From Alphaproteobacteria bacterium (GTDB lineage Bacteria > Pseudomonadota > Alphaproteobacteria > Reyranellales > Reyranellaceae): a stretch of 64,000 nucleotides of DNA. Below the pieces are notes generated by a model. It did not search any database. It saw only the letters and a program-made list of their open reading frames with translations, and had not been told where the DNA came from. The position numbers and the translations under genes were made by a program. Shown piece after piece: positions 36,493-45,723 of this stretch; within the stretch, counting starts at the first letter, position 1; each line of letters opens with the position of its first letter. The stretch spans positions 88,510 through 152,509 of the forward strand of contig VGCZ01000005.1 of assembly GCA_016869975.1 (NCBI GenBank). Reading direction: 5' to 3'.

Positions 36493-36607
36493 CGCGAGGC
36501 GCACCCACGCGCGGGGCGATCGCATGTGGCCTGGAGCTTCCCTTCCCCCGGGCACAGGCGTTCGGAGACTTCGCTCACACCCGAACACGTTGACCATGAG
36601 CCCCATG

Positions 36608-37048
36608 TCACGCCGAGATCACGGGGCTCTCGGCGCGGGCTTTCAGGGCTTCGTTCATCGCCACGAACCCGCGTCGCGTCGCGGGCATCGCACCGCCGAG
36701 AAGCCCTGACAACAAGCCGGTGAAGGTTTCGGTGTGATCCAGCCGGCAGCCGTCGGCGGATGGGCTGAGCTGGAAGACGTGTTCACCGTCGAACAGGCCG
36801 GGCATCAGCAGTCGGCCGCGCCAGCGCAACTCGACATCGGGCGTCGCCGCCAGCACCACGGGCCTGAACATCATCGCCTTGCGGCCGGGCGGTTGGATGG
36901 TGACGACCAGGCGGCCGCCGACGACGGGCACGCCGGCGATGCGTGTGATGAACGGGTTCCACTCGGGGTAGGCGGCGAAGTCGGTGAGGACCGACCAGAC
37001 GCGCGACGGCGACGCCGCGATGTCGATCGAGGTGTCGATCGTCGGCAT
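36608..37048 (-). CDS. SRPBCC (START-like) family protein
   Basis: 146 residues beginning TIDTSIDIAASPSRVWSVLTDFAAYPEWNPF, the typical START/Bet-v1 entry strand and helix, with a deep hydrophobic cavity expected. No specific ligand is known. It sits downstream of the CoA-transferase subunit genes with a ten-base gap, so it may be co-transcribed with them. Confidence 0.87.
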   Translation of the reverse strand: MPTIDTSIDIAASPSRVWSVLTDFAAYPEWNPFITRIAGVPVVGGRLVVTIQPPGRKAMMFRPVVLAATPDVELRWRGRLLMPGLFDGEHVFQLSPSADGCRLDHTETFTGLLSGLLGGAMPATRRGFVAMNEALKARAESPVISA

Positions 37049-37058
37049 CGCGCGACAG

Positions 37059-37715
37059 TCAGGCCGCGATCTTGGCGCCGATGGTGAGCTTGGCCTTGGT
37101 CTTGGCTTTCACCTCGTCGACGGTGACACCGTCGGCGAGCTCCACGAGCGTGACGCCGCCCGCGCCCTTCTTGTCGACGCTGAAGACGCCGAGCTCGGTG
37201 ATCACCATGTCGACGACGCGCTGGCCGGTCAGCGGCAGCGAGCACCGGGCGAGCAACTTCGACGCGCCGTCCTTGGAGACGTGCTCCATCACCACGACGA
37301 CGCGGCGCACGCCGGCGACGAGATCCATCGCGCCGCCCATACCCTTGACCATCTTGCCGGGCACCATCCAGTTGGCGAGGTCGCCGTTCTCCGAAACTTC
37401 CATCGCGCCCAGGATGGAGAGGTCGATGTGCCCGCCGCGGATCATCGCGAAGGAATCGGCCGAGGAGAAATACGACGTGCCCTTGACCTCGGTGACGGTC
37501 TGCTTGCCGGCGTTGATGATGTCGGGATCCACCTCGTTCTCGAGCGGGAAAGGCCCGACACCCATCATGCCGTTCTCGCTCTGCAAGGTGACGTCCATCG
37601 TCTCCGGCACGTAGTTCGACACCAAAGTCGGAATGCCGATGCCGAGATTGACGTAGAAGCCGTCCCGCAGCTCCTTGGCGGCGCGGGCGGCGATCTGGTC
37701 GCGGGTCCAGGGCAT
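37059..37715 (-). CDS. scoB: Succinyl-CoA:3-ketoacid CoA transferase subunit B
   Basis: 218 residues. The catalytic glutamate is in QSENGMMG (near residue 47), followed by the family [23 protein letters not shown] and [14 protein letters not shown] blocks. With subunit A it activates acetoacetate using succinyl-CoA. Ten bases downstream of subunit A and ten bases upstream of the SRPBCC gene. Confidence 0.93.
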   Translation of the reverse strand: MPWTRDQIAARAAKELRDGFYVNLGIGIPTLVSNYVPETMDVTLQSENGMMGVGPFPLENEVDPDIINAGKQTVTEVKGTSYFSSADSFAMIRGGHIDLSILGAMEVSENGDLANWMVPGKMVKGMGGAMDLVAGVRRVVVVMEHVSKDGASKLLARCSLPLTGQRVVDMVITELGVFSVDKKGAGGVTLVELADGVTVDEVKAKTKAKLTIGAKIAA

Positions 37716-37725
37716 GGTGCGCTCC

Positions 37726-38427
37726 TTATGCCTTGCGAATCGTGCGCTGCTCGATGCGCTTCTCGTGCGGCGAGCCGTCGATGATGCGTTTGACGAAGAT
37801 GCCGGGCGTGTGGATGTGATCGGGATCGAGCGTGCCGGCGGGCACCAGATGCTCGACCTCGGCGACCGTGATCTTGGCGGCGGTGGCCATCATCGGATTG
37901 AAGTTCCGCGCGCTCTTTCGATAGATCAGATTGCCGGCGGTATCGCCCTTCCACGCCTTGACGATGGCGAGGTCGCCGACGATGCCGCGCTCCATCACGT
38001 AGCGCTCGCCGTGGAACTCGCGGATCTCCTTGCCCTCCGACACCAGCGTGCCGACGCCGGTTTTGGTGAAGAAGGCGGGGATGCCCGCACCGCCGGCGCG
38101 GATACGCTCGGCCAGGGTGCCTTGCGGGTTGAACTCAAGCTGCAGCTCGCCGGACAGATACTGCTGGGCGAAGAGCTTGTTCTCGCCGACATAGGACGAG
38201 ACCATCTTGGCGATCTGCTTGGTCTCCAGCAGCAGGCCCAGGCCGAAGCCGTCGACGCCGGCGTTGTTGCTGACGCAGGTCAGGTTTTTCACGCCCGACT
38301 CGCGGATGGCGGCGATCAGTCTCTCGGGAATGCCGCACAGGCCGAAGCCGCCAGCGAGCACGGTGATGCCATCGCGCAGTAGCCCGTCGAGCGCCGACTT
38401 CGCGTCCTTGTAGACCTTGTTCGCCAT
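37726..38427 (-). CDS. scoA: Succinyl-CoA:3-ketoacid CoA transferase subunit A
   Basis: 233 residues with the glycine-rich oxyanion block [14 protein letters not shown] at residues 41-54 and family blocks [14 protein letters not shown] and [14 protein letters not shown]. Separate A and B genes are usual in bacteria. Divergent from the DinB gene. Together they feed 3-ketoacids into acetyl-CoA metabolism. Confidence 0.93.
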   Translation of the reverse strand: MANKVYKDAKSALDGLLRDGITVLAGGFGLCGIPERLIAAIRESGVKNLTCVSNNAGVDGFGLGLLLETKQIAKMVSSYVGENKLFAQQYLSGELQLEFNPQGTLAERIRAGGAGIPAFFTKTGVGTLVSEGKEIREFHGERYVMERGIVGDLAIVKAWKGDTAGNLIYRKSARNFNPMMATAAKITVAEVEHLVPAGTLDPDHIHTPGIFVKRIIDGSPHEKRIEQRTIRKA

Positions 38428-38563
38428 GACTTTCCCAACCCGTCGATGCTGCGCTGCACAAAGATAGGCTGATATCGGCGAGATCTGGAAGCGTCAATCC
38501 CGGGCGGCTGGCCCCATGCGTAGCGAAGGCCTAGGCTCGGACGGTGGCAGAGGGAGTTTGCCG

Positions 38564-39061
38564 ATGGATTCCTCGTACTTCCGCGTCTTCGCCGACTACA
38601 ATCAGTGGGCCAATGCCCGGCTTTACGACGCCGTGGCGAAGCTGCCGGATGTGGAATATCGCAAGCCGCGCCAGTCCTTCTTCAAGTCGATCCACGGCAC
38701 GCTGAACCATCTGCTGGTCGCAGATCGCATCTGGCTGAGCCGGATCGAGCCGCCGCAGGTCGCGATGCCGTTGAACTCGATCCTGTACGAGGATTTCGCC
38801 GCACTGCGTATGGCGCGCGAGGCGGAGGATCGTCGCGTCGTGTCGCTCGTCGGCGCGATGACGACCGAGACGCTGTCGGGCGATCTTGTCTACACGAACA
38901 ACAGCGGTGCCGCGTTCACGACACCGATGGCGCAGGTGCTGGCTCATCTGTTCAATCACCAGACCCATCATCGAGGCCAGGCGCACGATCAGCTCAGCCA
39001 GACCGACGTCGCGCCGCCCGAGCTCGACCTGATGTACTATCTCCGCAGACGTCAGACCTAG
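38564..39061 (+). CDS. DinB family (DUF664) metal-dependent protein
   Basis: 165 residues, four-helix bundle. The three-histidine metal site is visible in GTLNHLLVADRIW and LFNHQTHHRGQAH. DinB-like proteins include bacillithiol and mycothiol transferases, but most members have no assigned reaction. ATG at 38564 with gagggag upstream. Upstream of the gamma-glutamyltransferase gene, whose ATG starts nine bases after its stop. Confidence 0.88.
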   Translation: MDSSYFRVFADYNQWANARLYDAVAKLPDVEYRKPRQSFFKSIHGTLNHLLVADRIWLSRIEPPQVAMPLNSILYEDFAALRMAREAEDRRVVSLVGAMTTETLSGDLVYTNNSGAAFTTPMAQVLAHLFNHQTHHRGQAHDQLSQTDVAPPELDLMYYLRRRQT

Positions 39062-39070
39062 GTGGCCGCC

Positions 39071-40819
39071 ATGAACGCACCGTCGAACTACTCGCTCACG
39101 CCCACCGTCGGCCGCGGCATGGTCGCGGGGCGGCCCGACATCGCCGGCACGCGGCACATGGCCTCGGCCGGTCACTACCTCGCCTCGCTCGCCGCTTTCC
39201 ATGTGCTGGAGGATGGCGGCAACGCGATCGACGCTGGAGTCGCGGCGGGCTTGGCGCTGGGCGTAGTGCAGAGCGATCTGGTGAACGTCGCGGGTGTCGC
39301 GCCGATCATGATCAAGCTGGGCAAGACCGGCGAGGTGGTGACGATCTCCGGTCTGGGCTGGTGGCCCAGGGCGCTCGATCCGACGCTCTTCCAGCGCGAG
39401 CACGACGGCCACGTGCCACGTGGCATCCTGCGCCAGATCATTCCCGCCGCGCCCGACGCGTGGCTGCTGGCGCTCGAGCGCTACGGCACGATGAGCTTCG
39501 GCGAGGTCGCGACCTCGGCGATCCGCCTCGCCGAGGGCTTCGTGATGTATCCGCTGATGGCCGACTACATCGCGACCTTCCAGAAGGATTATGCTGAGTG
39601 GTCGGCCAACGCCGCCGTCTACCTGCCCAAGGGCGCGCCGCCAAAAGCCGGCGAAGTGTTCACCCAGCCCGATCTCGCGCGCACCCTGCGCTACATGGCC
39701 GACGAGGAACATAAGGCCTCGGCCAAAGGCGGCCGCGTCGCCGGCCTGAAAGCGGCGCGCGCGGCGTTCTACGAAGGCGACATCGCGCGCGCGATCACCA
39801 AGCACCACGAGGCGAATGGTGGCTTGCTGCGCATGGAGGATTTCGCTGGTTACCGCAGCGCCATCGAGGCGCCGGTATCGATGAAGTTCAACCAGCATAC
39901 GGTCTATGCCTGCGGCCCGTGGTGCCAGGGGCCTGCGCTGTTGCAGGCGCTGTCGGTGCTCGACCCCGACGCGTTGAAGGAGATGGGCCACAACAGCACG
40001 GCCTATCTGCACACCGTGACCGAGGCGCTGAAGCTCGCCTTCGCCGATCGCGAGCGCTTCTACGGCGATCCGCGCTTCATCGACGTGCCGATCGAGCGCT
40101 TGCTGTCACCCGAGTACGCCGCCGAGCGCAAGCGCATGATCCGGCCCGACGAGGCGTGGCAGGAGATGCCGCCGGGCGGCGCGATCGAAGGCTATCCGCG
40201 GCCGCGCGCCTCGACCGGCGATCCGCAGCTGCCGCTCGACACCAGCTACGCCTGCGTCACCGACCGCTGGGGCAACGTCTTCTCGGCCACGCCCAGCGAC
40301 GTGTCGAACTCCTCGCCGATGGTGCCGGGCACCGGCCTCGTGCCGTCGTCACGCGGCTCGCAATCCTGGGGTGATCCCAGGCATCCCTCGGCCGCCGCGC
40401 CGGGCAAGCGCCCGCGCCTCACACCGAACCCCGCCATCGCCATCGGGCCCAACGGCGAGGCGATGCCCTTCGGCACGCCCGGCGGCGACGTGCAGAGCCA
40501 GGCGATGCTGCAGGTTTTCCTCAATCGCACGGTCTTCGGCATGACCTTGCAGGAGTCCGTGGAAGCCCCGCGGCTGGCCAGCTTCAGCTTCCCCGATTCC
40601 TTCGAGCCGCACACCTATCTGCCGGGCAAGCTGATGCTCGAAGGACGGTTGGCGCGCTCGGCACTGGGCCCGCTGCGCCAACTCGGCCACGACGTCGACG
40701 AATGGCAGGACGGCACCTGGCGCGCCGGCGCGGTGTGCATCATCGAGGCCGACGCGAAGAAAGGCCTGCACGTCGGCGCCGCCGATCCCCGGCGCCCGTG
40801 CTACGCGGTGGGGTGGTAA
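39071..40819 (+). CDS. Gamma-glutamyltransferase family protein
   Basis: 582 residues. The conserved start of the mature enzyme MASAGHYLASLAAFHVLEDGGNAIDAGVAAGLALGVVQ and the block DTSYACVTDRWGNVFSATPSDVSNSSPMVPGTG place it in the Ntn-hydrolase GGT family; the autoprocessing threonine is in DTSYACV. No signal peptide, so it may act in the cytosol, unlike the periplasmic GGTs. Substrates could be glutathione-like or other gamma-linked or related amides. A GTG at 39062 is an alternative start. Confidence 0.85.
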   Translation: MNAPSNYSLTPTVGRGMVAGRPDIAGTRHMASAGHYLASLAAFHVLEDGGNAIDAGVAAGLALGVVQSDLVNVAGVAPIMIKLGKTGEVVTISGLGWWPRALDPTLFQREHDGHVPRGILRQIIPAAPDAWLLALERYGTMSFGEVATSAIRLAEGFVMYPLMADYIATFQKDYAEWSANAAVYLPKGAPPKAGEVFTQPDLARTLRYMADEEHKASAKGGRVAGLKAARAAFYEGDIARAITKHHEANGGLLRMEDFAGYRSAIEAPVSMKFNQHTVYACGPWCQGPALLQALSVLDPDALKEMGHNSTAYLHTVTEALKLAFADRERFYGDPRFIDVPIERLLSPEYAAERKRMIRPDEAWQEMPPGGAIEGYPRPRASTGDPQLPLDTSYACVTDRWGNVFSATPSDVSNSSPMVPGTGLVPSSRGSQSWGDPRHPSAAAPGKRPRLTPNPAIAIGPNGEAMPFGTPGGDVQSQAMLQVFLNRTVFGMTLQESVEAPRLASFSFPDSFEPHTYLPGKLMLEGRLARSALGPLRQLGHDVDEWQDGTWRAGAVCIIEADAKKGLHVGAADPRRPCYAVGW

Positions 40820-40824
40820 CTCCT

Positions 40825-40927
40825 CGTCATCCAGAGCGCAGCAGAGCATCTCGCGATATCGCGGTCACACGCCAACGCCGTGACTGGTCGCACCACCGCA
40901 TGGTCCTTCGCTGCGCTTAGGACGACG
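40825..40927. repeat. 103-bp imperfect inverted repeat
   Basis: cgtcatccagagcgcagca (from 40825) and cgctgcgcttaggacgacg (to 40927) are inverted complements with a few mismatches. It lies in the convergent gap between the GGT-like and Bug genes. The arms look like a widespread alphaproteobacterial intergenic palindrome (CGTCATCC-GAGCG-type). Confidence 0.6.
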
Positions 40928-40933
40928 CCGTGG

Positions 40934-41902
40934 TCAATCGCCCTTCAACCCCGCTGCCTTGATCAGCGGGCCCCACTTCGCGCGCTCGGCCTTCTCCAGG
41001 GCGACGAGCTGCGCCGGCGTCCCGCCGACCGGCTCGATGCCCATCTGCAGCAGGCGCGCGCGGGTCTCGGGCTCGGCGAGGATCTTGGTCATCGCCGCGT
41101 TCAGCGCCTCGACGATCGCCGGCGGCGTGCCCTTGGGTGCGTAGAGCGCGTTCCACGCGGTCATCTCGAAGCCCTCGACGCCCTGCTCGGCCACCGACTT
41201 CACGCCGGGCATCAGCTCGGTGCTCTTCAGCGACGTCACCGCCAGCGCCTTGAGCTTGCCGCCCGCGACCTGTCCGCGGGTCGCGGTGATGGTGTCGATG
41301 GTGAGCTGCACCTGGCCGCCGATCACCTCGGTCATCGCCGTCGCGGAGCCCTTGTAGGGCACGCCGAACAGCGGCGCGCCGGTACGCGCCTTGAGCAGCT
41401 CGTAGACCATGCGCGCGCTGGTGCTCGGCATGGCGATGTTGATCTTGTCGGGATTGGCCTTGGCCGCGGCGATCAGCTCGGGGATCGAATTGGCCGGGAA
41501 GGCCGGATGGGCGGAGATCGCCAGCGGCACGATGCCGGTCAGGATGATCGGCGCGAAGTCCTTCTCCGCGTCGAAGCCGGTCTGGGGATACATGAACTCG
41601 TTCATCGCGTGCGTCGCCACGGTGCCGACCAGCAAGGTGTAGCCGTCGGCCGGCGAGCGCGCGGCGACCTCGGTGCCGATATTGCCGCCGGCGCCCGGCT
41701 TGTTATCGACGATGAAGCGCTCGCCCATCGCGGTCGACAGCTTGTCCGCAAGATAGCGGGTGATGACGTCGGTGCCCTGGCCCGCCTGGTAGGGCACGAT
41801 GATGCGCACCGGCTTGTTGGGATAGGTCTGCGCCGTCGCGGCCGTACCGAAGGCCATGCCCGCGATCAGCCCGAGGGCGATCGCCACACCTCTGCGCCTC
41901 AT
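40934..41902 (-). CDS. Bug/TctC solute-binding protein
   Basis: 322 residues with a Sec signal (GVAIALGLIAGMAFGTAATAQ) and the Bug body: PVRIIVPYQAGQGTDVITRYL, NKPGAGGNIGTEVAA and the PLFGVPYKGSATAMTEVIGGQVQ block. Last gene after the acyl-CoA ligase and MaoC-like genes on the same strand (21-base gap), so its ligand is probably the acid that the ligase activates. No permease genes are present. Confidence 0.9.
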   Translation of the reverse strand: MRRRGVAIALGLIAGMAFGTAATAQTYPNKPVRIIVPYQAGQGTDVITRYLADKLSTAMGERFIVDNKPGAGGNIGTEVAARSPADGYTLLVGTVATHAMNEFMYPQTGFDAEKDFAPIILTGIVPLAISAHPAFPANSIPELIAAAKANPDKINIAMPSTSARMVYELLKARTGAPLFGVPYKGSATAMTEVIGGQVQLTIDTITATRGQVAGGKLKALAVTSLKSTELMPGVKSVAEQGVEGFEMTAWNALYAPKGTPPAIVEALNAAMTKILAEPETRARLLQMGIEPVGGTPAQLVALEKAERAKWGPLIKAAGLKGD

Positions 41903-41923
41903 CGTTTCCTCCGTTGTCCCGTG

Positions 41924-43060
41924 CTACTGCTTCGGCAGCTCGACCACACCCGTGCCGAGGATCGACAGCTCGTTGTCCTGGTTGTGCGCCGCCTGCTCGA
42001 TGGCCACCAGATGGCGGCCATTTTCGACGTACTTGCGCGTCACCTTGCCCTTGATGAAGAGCATATCGCCGGCTGGATTGTGGCGGCGGATCTTGCAGGT
42101 TGCGGCGCGCAGGAAGCCGTCGTCGCCCATCCAGTTGGTCATGTGGTGCGTCAGCCACGAGGCGCGCTCCGGGCCGTAGTCGTAGGCGCCGGGCGCGCCG
42201 ACTTCGTGGGCGAACTCCTCCTCCCAGTGCACGCGCTCCGGACAGTCGGGGATGCCGAACTTGTTGGCGATGCCGAGGCCGGGATGCGCGTCGATCAGGC
42301 GCCAGGCCAGCTTGTTGGCGCGGATGTAGAGCCCGCCCCAGCCCTGCGCGTAGGCAATGAAGCCCGTCGCGGTCATCGGCCCTTTGAGCATCGTCGGTAG
42401 CGCCTCGTCTTCCTTCACGTCGTCCCAGTAGCGCGGCGTGGCGCCCTGGATCTTCTCTTCGCGATAGAGGCTGTAGGCGTCGGCCAGCTCCTTCTCGCTG
42501 TAGCGGCGCGGCGGACGTGTCTTCGCGTCGGTGTACTTGGTGCCCTTCTCGCGCGCGTGATCGCGCTCGGTGCGGAAGCACCAGCTGTCGGCCGAGGCCA
42601 CCATGTCGCCATGCTGGTTGAAGAAATCGACGTGGTAGATCTGCTGGACGGCGCGGCCGGCGAACTTGGTCTGGTGCTCGACGATGTCCTTCAGCCACGA
42701 CTCCGTGCTGATCTCGTCGTTGCGCCGCACTGTCTTGTGCCACTGCCAGTCCGAGCCCGACCACATCGCGTGCACGCCGGGCAGGCCGCCGACATACCCT
42801 GATATGATGCGGCTGGTGGCGAACAGGAAGCTGGGCAGCGCGACGATGCCGCCATGCCTGGTCTTCGCGGCGTACTCGGGCACGCACCACAGCGGGTTGT
42901 CGTCGCCGATGCCGTGTGCGTAGTGCCTGATGTTGTCGCGCGTGGCTTCGTGGCACCACGGCTCGGCGGTCTGGCCGATCTTCACGCCGATGCGGTCGCG
43001 CAGGACGTCAAGGCCTTGCTCGGTGATCTTGGGAAAGCTGCGTTGGGTGGCTGAAGACAT
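41924..43060 (-). CDS. MaoC-like / FAS1-type hydratase
   Basis: 378 residues made of two hotdog-like halves: an N-terminal FAS1-like dehydratase domain (TEPWCHEATRDNIRHYAHGIGDDNPLWCV) and a C-terminal MaoC-like part. Catalytic D-x4-H-type residues are visible in the GDDNPL block. ATG at 43060 overlaps the ligase stop (TGATG). It probably hydrates an enoyl-CoA made by the ligase product. Confidence 0.82.
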   Translation of the reverse strand: MSSATQRSFPKITEQGLDVLRDRIGVKIGQTAEPWCHEATRDNIRHYAHGIGDDNPLWCVPEYAAKTRHGGIVALPSFLFATSRIISGYVGGLPGVHAMWSGSDWQWHKTVRRNDEISTESWLKDIVEHQTKFAGRAVQQIYHVDFFNQHGDMVASADSWCFRTERDHAREKGTKYTDAKTRPPRRYSEKELADAYSLYREEKIQGATPRYWDDVKEDEALPTMLKGPMTATGFIAYAQGWGGLYIRANKLAWRLIDAHPGLGIANKFGIPDCPERVHWEEEFAHEVGAPGAYDYGPERASWLTHHMTNWMGDDGFLRAATCKIRRHNPAGDMLFIKGKVTRKYVENGRHLVAIEQAAHNQDNELSILGTGVVELPKQ

Positions 43061-44595
43061 CAAACCGTCTCTCTCTGTTCGCGCTCGCGCAGGACCTTGC
43101 GGTTGACCTTGCCGGCGGGCGTCTTGGGCAATTCGGGGACGAAGGCGACGAGGCGCGGGTACTCGTGCTGGCTCAGGCGGTCGCGCACGAGGTCCTGGAT
43201 CTCTTGGGCGAAGCGCTCGTCGCCGGCGCGCGGCGAGACGACGAAAGCCTTCACGATCTGGCCACGCAACGCGTCGGGCACGCCGATCGCGGCGGCCTCG
43301 CGCACATCGGCGTGCTTGAGGATCGCGTCCTCGATCTCGACCGCGCTCATCGTCCAGCCGGCCGAGATGATCACGTCATCGGCGCGGCCGGCGTGGAAGA
43401 AGTAGCCGTCGGCGTCTGTACGCCCGAGATCCTTGGTCGCGATCCAGCTGTTGCGCCGCCAGACCTTCAGCTCGCCGGTGACGCCGGGCGGGCAGGGCTT
43501 GCCCTGGGCGTCGTGCACCTCGACCCGGCAACCAGGCACCGGCTTGCCAAGCGAGCCCGGCTTGACCACGAAATCCGCCGCGCCGGGATAGGAAGCGAGG
43601 ATCACGCCGATCTCGGTTGTGCCGTACATGCTGCAAACGGGATGACCGAAATGCGCCTTGGCGAACGCCGCGGTCTCGCCGTCGATCGGCTCGCCGGTGA
43701 AGGAGAGCTTCTCCAGATAGCTGCGATAGCGAGGCGCGGCGCCCGACACGCGCACCATGCGGTAGTGCGTCGCCGCCGCCGACAGGTTGGTGAAGCGATG
43801 ATCCTGCAGCGCTTTCAAAAGGCGCTCGGCGTCGAACCTGCCGGCATAGGCGCCGATGGTGACGCCCAGCGCCAGCGGCGCCAGGGTGCCGTGCCACAGA
43901 CCATGCCCCCAGGCTGGCGAGGAGGGGCAGAAGAACCGGTCGCCCGGGCGGATGCCGGTGCCGTACAGCGCCGCGACCATCAAAGTGACCACGGCGCGGT
44001 GCGTGTGCTTCACCGCCTCCGGCAGCTCGCGCGTGGTGCCCGATGTGTACTGGAAGATCGCCATGTCGTCGGCGCGTGTATTTGGTGTGAAGCGCGGCTC
44101 GAAGCGTTCGAGGTCGGCGATGAAGGCGTCGTCGGCGACGACGCTGCCCGCCACCATCGGTGCCTTCTCCGCATTGGTGACGAACAGGCTGGGCTTGCAG
44201 TCGTCGATCCGCAATCGCACGCCGTCGGGACCGAACAGCGTGAACAGCGGCACGGCGATGGCGCCTGTCTTCATCGCGCCGAACACCGCCATGTAGAAGG
44301 CGCGTGACGGCTCCAGCATGATCGCCACGCGATCGCCCGCGCCCACGCCACGCGCTTTGAGATAGTGGGCGAAGCGCGCCGAGTCCTCGGCGATCTGCCG
44401 GAAGCTCAGCACCTCCTCGCCGCCGCCGGCCTGCGCGACGATCACCGCCGTGCGTTCACCTGCGACATGCCGGTCAATGCACTCGTGCGCGATGTTGAGC
44501 GTCCGCCGATCGCCGTCGAATAGCTCCCACAGCTTCTCGCTGGAGAACTGCGCCTGGGCGTCGGCATAACGCGTGTACTCGGTGAGCATGGCCAT
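43060..44595 (-). CDS. AMP-binding acyl-CoA synthetase
   Basis: 511-residue adenylating enzyme. ATP/AMP motif YTSGTTRELPEAVKHTHRA, acyl-substrate block MYGTTEIGVILASYPG, and the C-terminal KTPAGKVNRKVL with the catalytic lysine are all intact. First gene of a three-gene unit with the MaoC-like protein and a Bug protein; a short or aromatic acid is likely. Several in-frame starts exist (TTG 44604, ATG 44595, ATG 44589). Confidence 0.9.
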   Translation of the reverse strand: MAMLTEYTRYADAQAQFSSEKLWELFDGDRRTLNIAHECIDRHVAGERTAVIVAQAGGGEEVLSFRQIAEDSARFAHYLKARGVGAGDRVAIMLEPSRAFYMAVFGAMKTGAIAVPLFTLFGPDGVRLRIDDCKPSLFVTNAEKAPMVAGSVVADDAFIADLERFEPRFTPNTRADDMAIFQYTSGTTRELPEAVKHTHRAVVTLMVAALYGTGIRPGDRFFCPSSPAWGHGLWHGTLAPLALGVTIGAYAGRFDAERLLKALQDHRFTNLSAAATHYRMVRVSGAAPRYRSYLEKLSFTGEPIDGETAAFAKAHFGHPVCSMYGTTEIGVILASYPGAADFVVKPGSLGKPVPGCRVEVHDAQGKPCPPGVTGELKVWRRNSWIATKDLGRTDADGYFFHAGRADDVIISAGWTMSAVEIEDAILKHADVREAAAIGVPDALRGQIVKAFVVSPRAGDERFAQEIQDLVRDRLSQHEYPRLVAFVPELPKTPAGKVNRKVLREREQRETV

Positions 44596-44656
44596 CGCCG
44601 CCAAGGCTAGAGGCTCGGCTGGGGAAATGCAAAAATGGTGACAATGGCGACTGCTT

Positions 44657-45586
44657 TCAGCGGCCCGGCCGCAAGCGCGCCGCCATCAGCCAAATCGACG
44701 CCGCGCCGATGATCGCCGCGCCGGCCCATTCGCCCCGGGACATCGTGGGCGCCTGGGTCCAGCCGAAACCGGCGCCAGCGAACTCGAAAGCGATGGTGAA
44801 GATCGGCATCAGGGTGAGCGCGATCAGGTAGCCTTGCGTGCCGGCGACGCGCAGCGCGTAGAAGCTGAACCACTGGCCCGGGCCGCGGAAGACGAGGCCG
44901 ACGCCGATGCCCCAGACCCACAGCATGGGGTCGCCGAACGCCCGCGCGCCGGCGTCCCAGGGCGAGCGTGTGACGCCGATCAGGCCGGCGACGCTCCAGG
45001 CGAGGATCAGCACCAGCGAGGTGACGATCAGCGTGTCGCCGGCGAAGCGGCTGCGCTCGGCGATGTCCTCGCCGCGGTTGCGGGGGTGGCGCTCGACGGC
45101 CAACGCGGCGACCACCACGCCGCTTTCCGACGCCAACAGCCACAGCGCGCCAGCGTAGGCGGTGGTGGGCGACAGGAAGATTGTCATCACCGCCAACCCG
45201 GTTGCCAGCAGGACCAGCGCCACGCGCTCGTTCTTCGGCGCCGCGACGCGATGGACGAACCACGCCGCGGCCGCGCCCAGCAGCACGTTCATGGTCGACA
45301 ACAGCGTGCTCTGGGTGGCGACGAGGTAGACCAGCGCGGCTGAGGACATGCCGGTGATCCACACGCGCAGCATGCCGTAGCCGATCATCCAGGGCGTCAG
45401 CAGGCCACGCCAATCGGCCGGCGCGCGCCGGCCGAGCCACAGCAGCACCAGGCCGCCGACTAGCACCTGCACCAGGGTGTAGGCCCACGGATCGAAGCCG
45501 GCGGCGCCCACGATATGACGCGTGATCACCAGGTACAGCGCCCAGAGGACGGAGGTGCCGAGCGCGATGGCGAAGCCGACGGACAT
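44657..45586 (-). CDS. EamA/DMT family permease
   Basis: 309 residues with about ten hydrophobic helices in two repeats of five, the drug/metabolite transporter layout; GFDPWAYTLVQVLVGGLVLLWLG and LGTSVLWALYLVITRHIVG are typical. Substrate unknown. Stands alone upstream of the acyl-CoA ligase operon on the same strand. Confidence 0.85.
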   Translation of the reverse strand: MSVGFAIALGTSVLWALYLVITRHIVGAAGFDPWAYTLVQVLVGGLVLLWLGRRAPADWRGLLTPWMIGYGMLRVWITGMSSAALVYLVATQSTLLSTMNVLLGAAAAWFVHRVAAPKNERVALVLLATGLAVMTIFLSPTTAYAGALWLLASESGVVVAALAVERHPRNRGEDIAERSRFAGDTLIVTSLVLILAWSVAGLIGVTRSPWDAGARAFGDPMLWVWGIGVGLVFRGPGQWFSFYALRVAGTQGYLIALTLMPIFTIAFEFAGAGFGWTQAPTMSRGEWAGAAIIGAASIWLMAARLRPGR

Positions 45587-45597
45587 CAGCTCATCCT

Positions 45598-45718
45598 ACC
45601 TTCCCCGGAGGGGGAAGGTGCTCGCAGGGCGGTTGGAGGATGTCGAAGACGGACACCGCTGACGTTGGAGCATCCCCCATCCGTCGCTCCGCGCCACCTT
45701 CCCTCTCCGGGGGAAGGC
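45598..45718. repeat. Paired hairpins between EamA permease and methyltransferase genes
   Basis: ACCTTCCCC-GGAG-GGGGAAGGT (45598-45619) is a perfect 9-bp stem, and a second CCTTCCC...GGGGGAAGG stem lies at 45697-45716. Between them are further inverted pieces (gaggatg ... catccccc). It separates the methyltransferase (upstream) and permease genes on the minus strand. Confidence 0.5.
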
Positions 45719-45723
45719 AAGAC

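Noticed and set aside
40880..42400. 506-residue plus-strand frame opposite the Bug and MaoC-like genes
   Set aside because: Antisense of conserved coding sequence, no motif.
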